A DNA stretch of 64,000 nucleotides. Source: Lonicera japonica. Lineage: Eukaryota; Streptophyta; Magnoliopsida; Dipsacales; Caprifoliaceae. The stretch lies in NCBI GenBank assembly GCA_021464415.1, contig CM038467.1, forward strand, positions 13,161,411-13,225,410, given 5' to 3'. Both the position numbers and the translations under genes were made by a program. The notes beneath the pieces were generated by a model. It did no database searches, was not told the DNA's origin, and saw only the letters and a program-made list of their open reading frames with translations. How positions within the stretch are numbered: the first letter of the stretch is position 1; each line of letters starts with the position of its first letter. Of the stretch, positions 34,120 through 46,182 are shown one piece after another.

Positions 34120-37113
34120 TTATGCTTTATATATCTGCCAACATAAATTCGGTATCGGTGCTTAACGGCACAAATTTTAAGAATTGGAAATAGAACGCTT
34201 CTATTCCAAGAATTTTTGGGGTTTTATGAGAAAAATGCTACTTAGTTCCTTAAAGAAATTATAAAAATATTTTGCCAAAACAAAAAGGCTGAAACAAGTA
34301 ACCTTCTAATTAGTCTTGTTTCAATAAGGTATAAGGAAAAGGAACATAAGGAAAGTACATTATGGAAATGTCTGATATCGCTTTCAAACTAAATGCACTA
34401 AAGTTAGGGCTGTCTAATGACTTGCTCGTCTATCAAGTTCTTTATTTCTCTTCCCGTACAATACAGTTAGTTTATAATGAGTTACAATACTCATAAGGAT
34501 AAATTAATGATCTCTTAATGAGTTCATATTTTACAGTGTGCAAGAAGAATAAAAGATTTAGCGATAAAAGACAATAGTTACTCATCTAGCAAACACCTCT
34601 AAAGGAAAGGATAAAGGATAAAAACTAAGAAGCTGCAGTTAGAACAACACTATAGTAATTGCAAAAGAAACATGATAAAGAATTTTTCAGTTAATTTTGC
34701 AAGAAGGATATACATAGTAATATTTCAAATACGTCATTTGGCGTGTAAAGTAGGATATACTTCCCATTATGGTTTGTTCGGTAGTTAGTTTAACTTATGT
34801 ACATGTGATTACTTTGTGAGTAGATTTTGGTGACACTACTCACCTAAGTGTATTTAGAGGTTATATGTGGAGCCAAAAGCCAATTGATGTTGAAATATTC
34901 ATCTATTAGGGCAGTGGCAAAACAGTTACAGTTGAGGTTTTAAGAAATTTTAAGTTATCATTAAAGACTAATTACTTTTGGATTTGGGAGAGACTATATG
35001 GTATTGTCATTTAGACATAATTTATATTTTTATTTGGACAAATACGGTTATTATTGTTCATTTGAAAATAATAAAGTTAAGTCTTTTTCAAAATTCAAAT
35101 ATTTTGCTACTATTTCTTTAATTGATAACTTATATACAGATACAACCACCTCATATAATGAGACCTTGTAAATTGATTCACGTGATACAAAGCATAAATT
35201 AACTGATAAGAATTCTTCCATGTTATGGCATGAGCATTTGGGATAAATCTCTAAATAGAGAATTAAGAGACTTGTGAAATTCTTAAAACCCCTTGATTTA
35301 ATAGATTTAAAATCTGTATTTAATGTGTAAAGGGGGAATGTACAAACATAAGGAAACTAGGTGCCATAAGGAATTCAATTGTCTTAGAACTAATTCATGA
35401 CGATATCTGTGAACTGTTCTATACGGCCTTCTGGAATGGTTAACAGTATTTTATTATGTTCATGACAATTATTAAGGGTACCTACATTCAATTAATGAGA
35501 AGTTACAACCCTTAAACGTTGTTATGACTTTCATAGTTGGAGTTGAAAATCAACTAGGCAAGAAAGTTAAGGCCGTGAAATCTGATCGTGGTGGTAAATA
35601 CTACGATAGATATAATGGATAAGGTAAACAATGTTCTGGACCTTTGTGAAATTCCTAGGGAAATGCAGAATCGTCTCACAGTACACCATGCTAGGCAAAC
35701 CTAGTATGAACAATATTGCTGATAGATAAAACAGAAGCTTAAAGATATGGTAAGGAGCGTGATTAATCATTCTTCTCTACCATGATGACTCTAGGAAGAA
35801 ACACATAAGACTGCAGCATATTTTTTAAGCAGTGTTATATCAAAGCAGTTGCTAAAATAGGTTGTCCAGCTGTGGTAAGGCCATAAAGAAAAGAAATTGG
35901 ACTCAACATATAAGCTGCTACCTTGTTAGAAACACTGAAAGATCGAGAGATTATAAATTTTATGATCCCTTGAATAAATCCTTTATTAAGACGGAAAATG
36001 CCAAATTTCTTGAGATTATTGAGTTTGAGGGGGAAGATAAAGTTAGAAACATTGTCTTTGAAAATGAATTTATCCAAATTTCAAGAATTGCTATTGACAA
36101 TGATTATGATCAAATTTCTGACATTGTTTCATATGCAAATTAGGATCATCAAGACAATGTTGAAAAGACTTCCTATATAGTAAACTCAACAATCTCAAGA
36201 ATAAGTTAAATTAAAGAAATCCATCTATGGCCTTAAGGAAGTTTTCCGTCAATGGTATTACATATTTCATCAAGTTATGATCTCATAAGGTTTTGAGGTT
36301 AATCCGGTTGATAATTATGTATATCATAAGTTCAGTAGGAGTAGTCTTGGTATTTTATGTTGATAATATCTCTTTTGTATTAGGAATACTGGTACATCGA
36401 CATTATTGTCGGGTATTTTAGGGTTTTCACGAAAGAGATATATCGAAAGAATTCTTACCAGATTTGGCATGAAAGATTGTCATTCAGGAGATACTTCCAT
36501 TGTTAAAGGAGACAATTTATGTCACAACAAGTGCCCCAAAATAAAGTTGAAAAGAAAGAGATGCAAAAGATTCCTTATGCATCAGTTGTAGGGAATCTGA
36601 TGTATCATAAAGTATGTACGCATTTGGGTTCAGCGTTCATAGTAAAGATATTTGGTAGATATTTAAGTAACCCTATGATATATCTTCGAAAAGCAGCCAA
36701 TTAAAGGGTTATACGGTATTTAAAGAGAACAAAAGGATTATATACTTACGTATCGAAAATCAGATTAGTTGGAGATCATATGGTATTCTGATTTCGATTT
36801 TTTGGATGGGATATAGCTGCACAATTTTGTCACTAGGCTGCGAATTGTAGATAGTGTCGAAAGACCATTAAAGATATTTTGTGACAATAATTGATTTTGC
36901 TATATTCGACAACAACAGAAATTTTTCGAAAATCTAAAGCACATAGATATTAAAGTTTTTTGTTGAAAAAGGAGTTCAGAGTTGTCGTGTCTATAGAGCA
37001 TATAAGTACAAACTCCATGATTACGGATCCGTTCACTAAAGGCTTAACACATAAGGTATTTCATGAGTATATTGCTCATTTGGGTTTTGTGTTATCTAAT
37101 AAAGTGCTGGTTT
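34120..37113 (+). pseudogene. Copia-2 gag-pol remnant
   Basis: It aligns by eye with the Copia-1 polyprotein, from the gag start (ATATCTGCCAAC region) to the end of RNase H. Stops and frameshifts occur throughout. Compared with Copia-1, large pieces are missing: about 170 bp of gag, about 540 bp removing the N-terminal half of RT, a stretch after the RT active site, and about 150 bp of the RNase H core. The active site reads YVDN where Copia-1 has YVDD. Short open pieces remain at 35862-36143 and 36406-36591. No functional enzyme can come from it. Confidence 0.88.
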
Positions 37114-37553
37114 AGTGGGAGTTTGTATCCTGGATGCTCTTTTATTTAGATGCATATTTTCTGCAGAATAAAGAAGATGGTTTATTTTCGTCTTAACTCT
37201 GAATATTTGTTTTATTTCCTTCCATTGTGGTTTAACATAAAGTTTGATGGGTTAATGTTGATCTCATTAAAGTTGGGCCAGTTGGAAATAGGCATGTCTA
37301 AGATCACATTGCATGTAATTTTCATGCTACTCATCCACATTTAATCTATGTTATTAAGTGTATTAGTATGGTGATAATCGTGGTTTAGTCACGACCTTAC
37401 TGTGATAAAAGCTGCGGTAATTTCATTACTCGTACATGAGATAGACCAGATTGTTTTAAGGAAAAGTCTAAGGATAAATAGCATACGGATGCGCGCTTAA
37501 AGAATTCAGTGATATAATTGTTTTCGGAGTAATATGTAGCCCAAGTGGGAGAT

Positions 37554-38028
37554 TGTTAGAAAATTTATATTTTCTAATTTATGTGGGCAACATATTATAA
37601 TATTTCAATTATATTTGCTATTTAATTAATGGGCTAATTTTTAGTGGTCTATTTAATTTTTAGTGAAGCCCATAGACTACTCAAATAAATGTGGGCCAAA
37701 TGTGTAGATACCTTGTATGGGCTTGTTAGAGTTTTATGGGAACCCTAACTAGACTATATATAAAGTAGATATTAGGGTTATGGTCCCCAATACACCAAAT
37801 CAAAATACGGCTCCCTTCTCCCCATCTGGAAGAGAACCAAAATTCCCATCAAGACACTAAGGCGATTTGGTTGAGGAAGACCACGTACCCGCTCGATCCG
37901 TATTGTTATAGTGATCGATCCTCGCATTCCGCATTCGTTTGTTATAGATCCAGGTACGCGGTTTAATTATTATTTTATTTTAGATCTTGATGATTTGACA
38001 TGATGATTTTAGTGATTTAATTCTAACA
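37554..38028 (+). repeat. Copia-2 3' LTR
   Basis: 475 bp, TGTTAGAAAA to TTCTAACA, followed by target duplication GTGCG. Confidence 0.9.
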
Positions 38029-38033
38029 GTGCG

Positions 38034-38596
38034 TGCATAAGATAAATTTATCATCCTTATTCTACTTACTCAAATCATTTTGGATGCTCTTAAGAGGTAG
38101 AAATGTAAAGACAAATTTTGTACATAATGGGATGATTACTTCCGAAGATAATCATAATTTGTTGGGTAAAAATCCGAGGCATAATCAGCTTCTTAAGCAT
38201 GTTATGAAGAATTTATTCGCACAACCTTAATAAAATAATTTAGAACATTCCTGTGCAAAATTCGAGTTTTCCCAATTATTAATTTAAGCTTAAGCCAGAA
38301 TCTAAGAAGAGAAATAATAAATGATTAAGACTGATTTGTTTGATAACAAAAGTTATTGATTTTTATGAGAAATTATAAAATAAGTTAAGTAATTATGGTG
38401 AGATATCCTCTTACTTTTTATATAAAAATATTTGTTTAGGTGATGACATTGGCAGATTGAGGGGGAAGAGGGGGGTGGGTGGGTGGGGACTGGGGAGGGT
38501 TCAATTCCAGGCCCGGCCCTTACTAAATTTTTGAAAGTTTGAGTGATTATAGTATTACTTGTTACATGTAACCATACTACATTTCATCGCCTTTTA
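38034..38596. other. Spacer with G-rich run
   Basis: AT-rich non-coding DNA apart from 38461-38499, which has seven or more runs of at least three G on the plus strand with loops of 1-4 bases, a strong quadruplex-type motif. A weak partial match to the GACTCCGTTTGATA MITE family lies near 38325-38420. Confidence 0.5.
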
Positions 38597-39264
38597 ATGA
38601 CACTAGAATCCCTCAAACTATATCTCAAGTTTCAATTAACCCCCTAGTCTTGATTTTGTGTAAATTGAACCATTAACTATTCAAATTGCATACCAATAGC
38701 CCTTTCGTCAAAATATTCCGTTAAATCAAACGGATTGAAGGTCTTCTTGGTCACTTAAGTAAGTTAGTTGGAAAAAATGCTAAAAATTTGAAGAAAAAAG
38801 ATATCATATAAATCGGGTATAGTGTTCAAGTTTTTGACAATGCTTACGAGTTTAACATAGAGCTTTTGTAACGTTTTGATTTATATATATATATATTTTT
38901 TTTCATTTGATCTAATTTGATAAAAACCTTAACTTGAAAAAAAGATATATAATAAATTAATATGTATGTCTATATATACAGATGTGGAGATAAAGATGAG
39001 AAAGAAATCAGGTGACCAAGAAGATAGGAATGGTGCGTGGCCATTTCTCTCTTTCTTCTTTTAATTTTTCTCCTTTTTTTGTTTTTGCAATTAACTTGGT
39101 TATGTGACTGAAAATCCATTTAATTCGTTTGATTTAATGGAATCCTTGGACGGAAGGGTTGTTACTATTCAATTTGAATAATTTAAGGGGCTCAATAGAT
39201 ACAAAATCGAGTTTAGAGGCTTAATTGAAATTTAGAATATAGTTTAAGTGCTTTTGGTGTGAGA
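38597..39264. mobile_element. MITE-like element with long inverted arms
   Basis: The left arm (about 38597-38735, with CCCTCAAACTATATCTCAAG and TTCCGTTAAATCAAACG) pairs with the inverse of the right arm (about 39120-39264). Arms are about 140-170 bp at roughly 75-80 percent identity by eye. Ends of this kind (CCCTCAAACTATA) are common in plant Mutator-type MITEs. No clean target duplication was fixed, and the middle is non-coding. Confidence 0.55.
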
Positions 39265-40599
39265 TCAATAAAATAGTTCAATTGTGCCTATAAAAGATAA
39301 TATTTTTTAAAAAAACTATTGAATATTATATTTAAGGATATATTTTTATGTGTTTATTTATTATTGGTTATTTTAAATGATATAGCCTGTCTATATTATA
39401 CAAGAATTGAGAAATGTTCTATTTTAAAGTTTTTAGTAAAAAACTTACTCAACTATATCAAAATGTTGTGCACGGTCCGATCAATTCAATTTTTTGAACA
39501 AGACCACCATGGTTAATTTTGAAATATTATAAATATGAGGCTATCCAATCCGGTTGGGACTTTTGTTTTCACACACCAAATATCAAATTTAAGTTTCAGT
39601 TTTTCAAAATGTTAGACAGGAGTATATTATAGACTAAAATTAAAAACCTAACAGAGTGTGCCAATTTGTGTTGGTTTGGTTGATTTTTTTTCTGCAATTG
39701 ATTTTTTAACAAACTCCTAAACTTTTCATTGCTTAGATGCTCAATCATCACAACGTTCTTAAATAGATTGTTAACAAATTTTAGCTATGCAGAAATTAAC
39801 CTTTTCCTAATAAAAAGGAGAGAGTAAGATAAAAAGAAAGAAAATAAGATACAGTCAATGAAAGAAATGTTTTCTTTTCCTTTTTTTTTTTTTTTTTGGG
39901 TATTATAGCATTCCAGTTTGATTTATCCTTCTTTTGTGAATGCTTTTTGCTTCTGTTTTACTATTTCTCTTGGTCAACGAAAGTAAAATTTATCACCAAA
40001 ATAGAAAGGAAAAACAGCCTCCTGCTTGCCTTTCATTAATGCTAGGATTAAAAATTTGTAGAACTGAAAAGTATCAGAACTGTCGTTTCCCATTACTTTT
40101 TGAATGAGTCAAAAAGCAACTAACACCCTTTCTCTAATTTGATCTTTAATTTTAAAATATTTTTTTGTATTTTCCACAAAGTATTCTTATAATTGTATTA
40201 AGATGAGTCTAATACTCTTTAAAAAAACTAACGTATTGTTGAAGATTATACCAAACATTGTGTATAACAACAATACGGTGATTTCTAAACAAACGTCTAA
40301 TCCTTAAATGATTGGTATGATTTATTAATTTTTATTCATAATTTAGTATGAGTTAATTATTTTAGAGTTTTTCTTTCTTTCCTTTTTACATTACTTCGCT
40401 TTGGTTTGTAATCAATGAAAAATATGTGATCCGAAATCAAGCAGGACTTAGCACATGTTAACGAAATCCAGAAATCCAGATTGCATTGCATATATACATC
40501 TTTACACGTTAAATAACAATTTAGATATAGAAATAATTAATTAAGAGCTTATTGTTTCTTTAAAAATAAAAGGAGCAGAAATAGAAAATTTATCTTTTA

Positions 40600-40882
40600 G
40601 GTTCCGTTTGACAATAATGTGAAATTTTTTTTTTTTATTGAATTTTGTAAAAAGTTGAAAAATATGGCAAGATATCTTCTTATTTTGTGTCTTTCTTATG
40701 AAAAAAATTTCTTTGGTAGTTAAGAAAGAAAAATTTTTCACAAAAAACTAATGAACGGTAAAGGACATTTACTTATAAAAATAAGTATGAGATAAAGAAC
40801 ATTTTATCACATAACTCAATTTTTTAACTTATACAAATTAAGTGTTTTTTTTTTTTTTTTAATATTATTATTAGACGGAGTC
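40600..40882. mobile_element. MITE, PIF/Harbinger-type, 283 bp
   Basis: Ends GGTTCCGTTTGACAATAAT and, inverted, GACTCCGTCTAATAATAAT. Target duplication TTA at 40597-40599 and 40883-40885. Units B and C lack it at the same place, giving empty sites. No coding capacity. Confidence 0.8.
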
Positions 40883-40892
40883 TTAATTTTCA

Positions 40893-41412
40893 GCTAAAGT
40901 AAAAGCATCCACATCGGAAATGGTAAAACTTGAAGCCAAACTTACTAATTTGTTGCTAAGTTTCAAAGTTGTACACAACAGAATGGCAAAAATATAGCGA
41001 TACGTACGGGCGTCCTTGACCCATATGAATTTTGTGCTTTAAAATAAAATAAAATGGTCTTAAGTAGGCTAGCTTCCACCCTCGTATGAGTTAAAAATAA
41101 AAATAAATTAAAAACACTTCATACGAGCTTGAGACTCTCGTATGGGTTTATTTTTTAAAATATATATATGTAAAATAAAAGCTATATGAACCTAACTCAC
41201 TTATATGAATTTTTTTTTTTTTAATTTTGATACGAGTCTACTACACTTTTATAATTTATATGAGTGAACTAAACTTGTATAGTTAAAATTTAAAAAATTA
41301 ATAAGTTTAGCCTCTCTGAACTATATAAATTACATTTTACTGATTTATATCTCTTTGCTGTAAATAAAAGTATAGGAAATTTATTAATTTATGGTATCCA
41401 ATGGAGATGCTC
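40893..41412. mobile_element. Probable second MITE in unit A
   Basis: The left end AGCATCCACATCGGAAATGGTA and the inverse of the right end (GAGCATCTCCATTGGATACC) match well. The segment of about 520 bp is absent from units B and C. Short terminal repeats starting GAGCATC-CA are common in plant non-autonomous DNA elements. The target duplication is not clear. Confidence 0.45.
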
Positions 41413-42205
41413 CTAAGTGAGTGAAGCGGCAACACAAATCTCTTGTACAGCAAAGAATATGGAGAGAGAGGGGAGAGGGGTACGTGTACGTGTATGGATA
41501 GAGACACGAAGAGAGAGATAGTTGGCAATGGTCCTAATGGACTACGGTTTTATTTTGCAAGAAGCAATGTATATGTCTGTTTGTCAACCCATTTTATATA
41601 TAAAATAAATAAATTAATACACCCACAAGCACATATATTTTCTTTGTATTTAGACTTTTTTGGCTAAGTCAGTTATTACGTAAAATCGCACGCGTTATTT
41701 ATATTAGATATTATAATATGTGAGATCAAGTTGGAATTTACGAATTAGAGAAGGGTCAAAGTGACTTTTATATATATGTGGTTAGTTGATATATTAAAAT
41801 AATTAATAAAATAATTATAATGGACAATTTATTTTATTACATTTATCAATAAGAGATCATCGCAATTTTTTTAAATCAAGGGTCAAAAAATTTTAAATTC
41901 TTGAGAATTTTAACTACTAAAAATAAAAGTGTATGTCAAATTAGGATGTACATGCACTATGAACAGATACAATCAAATACATTACTCCGTAGACCAAAAA
42001 AAAAAAAAACATTACTCCCATTCCACGCAGTCTCTACTCTTCTTTATTACGTTCTTTCTCATCAACATTGTTTAGAAGTTTAAAATTCCACAATTTTAAA
42101 TCTAAAAATGGATTTTAATAAAACTTAAATATTAAAACCTACTAATAAAGATAAATAATACGAGAACTATTGTGATTATAAAAAAGTGTAAAACTCTTTT
42201 TCAAA

Positions 42206-43605
42206 AAAAATTATTAAATATTACGTTAAAGGATAGTGTGTTTGTATATTATTAATTCAAATAATATAATTTGTCTAAATAAAAAAACATAAAGTGATAT
42301 AGAAGAATTCAGAACTTCTATAAAGTTCAAGGTAAGAAAACTTACTTTGCTGTACCCTTCGAAATTCCAATCATCAATTTTTTTGACAATGTTTGAATCA
42401 GACTGATATGCCAATTTTGAAATACTATGAATATGAGACCGTCCAAACTGATTTTTTTTTTCACAAATCAAATATAATATCTAAGTTAAATTCTTTAAAA
42501 TTTTAGACGAAATTTTACCGTAGACTAAAAAGACCAACCAAAATGTATCGTTTAATCAGTTTCGTTCGTGCAATTGATTTTCTTAAGCACCTCGATCTAT
42601 ACGTATCATTGCTTACATGCCCAATTATCACAACCTTCTTGAATTCAGTGTCAACTTATTAATTTTAACTCTATGACAATGAACCTTTTTCTAAAAAAGA
42701 AAAAATGGAAAGGGGATTAACATAAAACAAAAAAGCAGACACGGTCAACCAAAAGGGTTCATTTGGATGTGATTTTTTTTTTTTTTGGCTATTAATTACA
42801 TCATTTCCAACCCATATACAATTTGAATTTGTCCCTTTTTTTTTGGTGGTTGTGGACGCCTTTCGCTTTTGTGCACGTTAGTACGTTACTTAAAACCTGT
42901 TGGCCAAGATTACGAGGTTTTTTATATATTGTGTTGTTACTTTTTGAATTAATCAAACCGAAATTAATAATCCTTCTTTAATTGATCCTTAATTTTAAAA
43001 TATTTTCTCGTCTTTGTTACGTGATATTCTTACGACCGCATTAAGATAAGATTAATCCATGTTCAAAAAATTGACATATTAATAAAGATTGTTTTAATAA
43101 AAGATGGTTAAGCATTGAGTAGAACTATAATACTGGTGATTTCTAAACAAATGTTAAATCCTTAAACCATTGGTATGACTTGTTCTTTTTTATTCCTAAT
43201 TTATGGTGAGTCAATTATTTTAGAGTTTTTATTTTTATTACTACTACTTTTTATTACTTTGATTTGTAATCAATGAAAATATGTGATCCCAAACCAAACA
43301 AGGCTTTAGCATATGTTAATGAATTCTCGATAGGGTGGAGTATAGCTTTACACGTTAAATAACAATTTAGGTATAGGAATGAAAAAGACACTAAAATAAA
43401 AAAGTTAATCTTTTAATTTTCGCTAGACATAAGGGAGAGTACGGTGCGAGTGGAGCAGCAAAACGAATCTTCTGTACAACAAAGGAATGGAGAGAGATAG
43501 AGAGGTTTCCCTATTTTTGTAGTATAGATAGAGACATGGAGAGAGAGAGAGAGAGAGAGAGAGCAACAGTAAGTTGGGATTACAGTATGTTGTATTTTGC
43601 AAGAA

Positions 43606-43641
<36 letters not shown>

Positions 43642-44195
43642 GTGTGTTTGTCACCCTATTTTTGTTAAAAAAAATAAAATTAATTAATACATCCACTGAC
43701 ATATATATTTTATTTGTATTTAGAATTTTTTTTTTTCATTTATGCGTAAATCGCACACATAATATACTTATATTAAATAATTCTTTTATGTGTGATCATT
43801 ATGAGATTTATGAATTACTTTTTTTAAAGGGTCAAACAACTCTCACGTATGTATGCGATTAATTGATTTATTAAAATAATAATAAACTAATTACGATGAA
43901 TACTTCATTTTGTTGCATCCATAAATAACAGATCATTGCAACTTTTTTAAATCGAGCATCTACAAATTTTAACTTTTAAATTAAATAAATTACTCCTATT
44001 CCACACACGTACTAGCTACTCTTGTATATTACTTTCTCTCTTGTTTAAAAATTCAAAAATTCAAAACTCCATAACTCTAAATCTAAAATTGGATTTTAAT
44101 AAATATAGTATATTCGAAACCTATTAATCAAGATTAATAAAACAAGATCTATTGTAACTATAAAATTGTGCAAACTTTTTTTTTCAAGAAAATTA
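42206..44195. repeat. Tandem unit B
   Basis: About 2.0 kb, the cleanest of the three units and without large inserts. It includes a GA microsatellite at 43539-43563 and a TA microsatellite at 43608-43636. It serves as the empty-site reference for inserts in A and C. Non-coding. Confidence 0.75.
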
Positions 44196-44783
44196 AGCTA
44201 TTGAATATTTACATTTACAAACATATTTCTTGTGTTTCTACATTATTGGTTCAAATAATATAGTTTGTCCAAATGAAAAAAAAAATGATATAGAAGAATT
44301 CATAAATATTCTATTATAAAGTTCAAGGTAAAAAACTTTAGTTTTGAAGGGGCTGGTATGTACAGTCCGATTAATCAAAAAATTTAACAAATTTCAAACC
44401 AAGTTAACATGGTCAAATTTGAAATACTATAAATATGATACAGTCTAAACTGGTTTCTTTTTCCTTTTTTTCACAAATCGTATACAAGATTTAAGTTTCA
44501 TTTATTTAAAATTTTAGACCAGACTTTATTATAAACTATAAAAAACTAACCAAAGTGTGTCGGTTTAGTAAGTTTTGATCGTGCAATTGATTTTCTACAC
44601 ACCCCTAAGAATATCATTGCTTAGATGCCCAATTATCACAATCTTCTTAAATTGAGGAGATTAATTTTAATTCAGCGAAAAATTAACCTTTTTTTTTCTA
44701 AAACAGAAAAGATGAAAAGGAGATCAAGATAAAACAAAAAAGTGGATACGGTCAACCAAAAAGGTTCCTTTGGGTATGTTTTT

Positions 44784-45318
44784 GGGGAAAATACATTAAA
44801 TCCCTTGTAGTTTAATTATCAGATTAATGTTTGTCCTTATTTTTTGATAAATAAAATTAGATTAAAATAGAATATACATTACAATTGGCTAATCAACATC
44901 TTTTAATTAATTAGTTTTTAACTAAAGATGGAATATTAATCAAAGTAATCAAACTAGTAGTGTCATTTAAATTTTTTGAACATATATATACTCATTGTGT
45001 TTTTAAGGTCCTTGGTATTAATTCTCTTATTCGTTGGATTATTTTGATTTTATTATAAATAAAATTGTATTGTTATTTAAAGATAACTACCCTAAACCAT
45101 TGCAGTTGGACTCATGTTTTATTCTAAATCCTTGCATTATTATTATTTTGTTATTAATAATGTCACATGGCCCCCTCTATTTAAAAATCTTACGGTTTCT
45201 ACACTTGTCGGGGAAATGTGAAAGGATATAATAGTATAGGGGGTTTATTTTTGGGTAAAAGAGTTTAGGGGTAACCTGTTAATCCAACAAACTATAAGGG
45301 GTTTAATGTATTTTTCCC
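44784..45318. mobile_element. Mutator-type MITE, 535 bp
   Basis: Inverted ends of about 30 bp: GGGGAAAATACATTAAATCC at the left, and GGGAAAAATACATTAAACCC read inward from the right. Flanks TATGTTTTT (44775-44783) and TATTTTTTT (45319-45327) are a 9-bp target duplication with one mismatch, the length made by Mutator-like transposases. Absent from units A and B. No gene inside. Confidence 0.75.
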
Positions 45319-46182
45319 TATTTTTTTATTGGCTATTACAACATTTCCAACCCATTATGCATTTGAATTTGTCCTTCTTTGTGGATGCCTTAAGCTTCTT
45401 TTCACGTTGGTTATTTAAAACCTGCAGCGATTACAATCTTTTTTTTGGCATAATATGAGGTTTTATGCATTTGGTGGTCTTGCTATTTGAAATTTTTACC
45501 TTGGGCTATGAAAGTTATCACCAAAATAGTAAAACAGCCTCACGCACGCATGCATGCCTACCTTCTTGTCATTAATGCTATGTTTAAAAATTTGTTAGAA
45601 AAGAAAAGTCTCAGAACATTTCTCATTTTTACTTTTTGAATGAATTAGAACGAAACTAACGCCCTTTTTCTAATTTGATCCTTAATTTTAACATAACTTT
45701 TTTGTAATAATATTTGTTTACACTCATATTAAGACGAGACTAATACTCATTCGAGAAATTAACGTATTGATAAAGATTATTTCTATAAAAAAAAGGGCCA
45801 AGCATTAGGTAGAACTGCAATAGTGATGATTCCTAAACAAATGCTTAATCCTTAAATGATTGGTATGATTTATTCTTTTTCATTCTTAATTTAATGTGAG
45901 TCAATTATTTTAGAGTTTTCCTTTCTTTTTTCATTTTTACTTTTTCGTCACTTTGGTTTGTAATCAATGAAAAATATGTGATCCCAAACCAAGCAGGGCA
46001 TTAGCGTATGCTAATTAATTCCTGACTTGCTTGCATATATCTTTACACGTTAAATAATAATTTAGGTATAAAAATAAGAGCTCATTGTTTCTGCAAAAAT
46101 AAAAGTTATCTTTTAATTCGCTCGACATAAGGGAGAGTTTTTTTGTTTTTTTTTTTGAAAACGACATAAGGGAGAGTGTTAG

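Larger units (their letters stand above)
32022..38028 (+). mobile_element. Copia-2: young but defective Ty1/copia element
   Basis: 6007 bp. LTRs of 475 bp at 32022-32496 and 37554-38028 (TGTTAG to CTAACA), with about five differences by eye. Target duplication GTGCG at 32017-32021 and 38029-38033. Primer site TGGTATCAGAGC at 32499-32510, and polypurine tract AAGTGGGAGAT before 37554. The leader and coding region are related to Copia-1, but the coding part is wrecked. Confidence 0.92.
39315..42205. repeat. Tandem unit A
   Basis: First of three degenerate tandem copies. Landmarks shared by all three, in order: AATGATATAG near the start, TTTTGAAATA-TATAAATATGA, CATTGCTTAGATGC, AAATGATTGGTATGATT-TTATT, GTAATCAATGAAAAATATGTGATC, and TACAGCAAAG-AATGGAGAGAG followed by TTTTGCAAGAAGCA. 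Unit A is longer because it contains the MITE at 40600-40882 and another insert at 40893-41412. No conserved reading frame runs through the units. Confidence 0.75.

Noticed and set aside
35862..36143. Separate small gene in Copia-2
   Set aside because: It is a piece of the decayed gag-pol frame that matches the Copia-1 region between integrase and RT.
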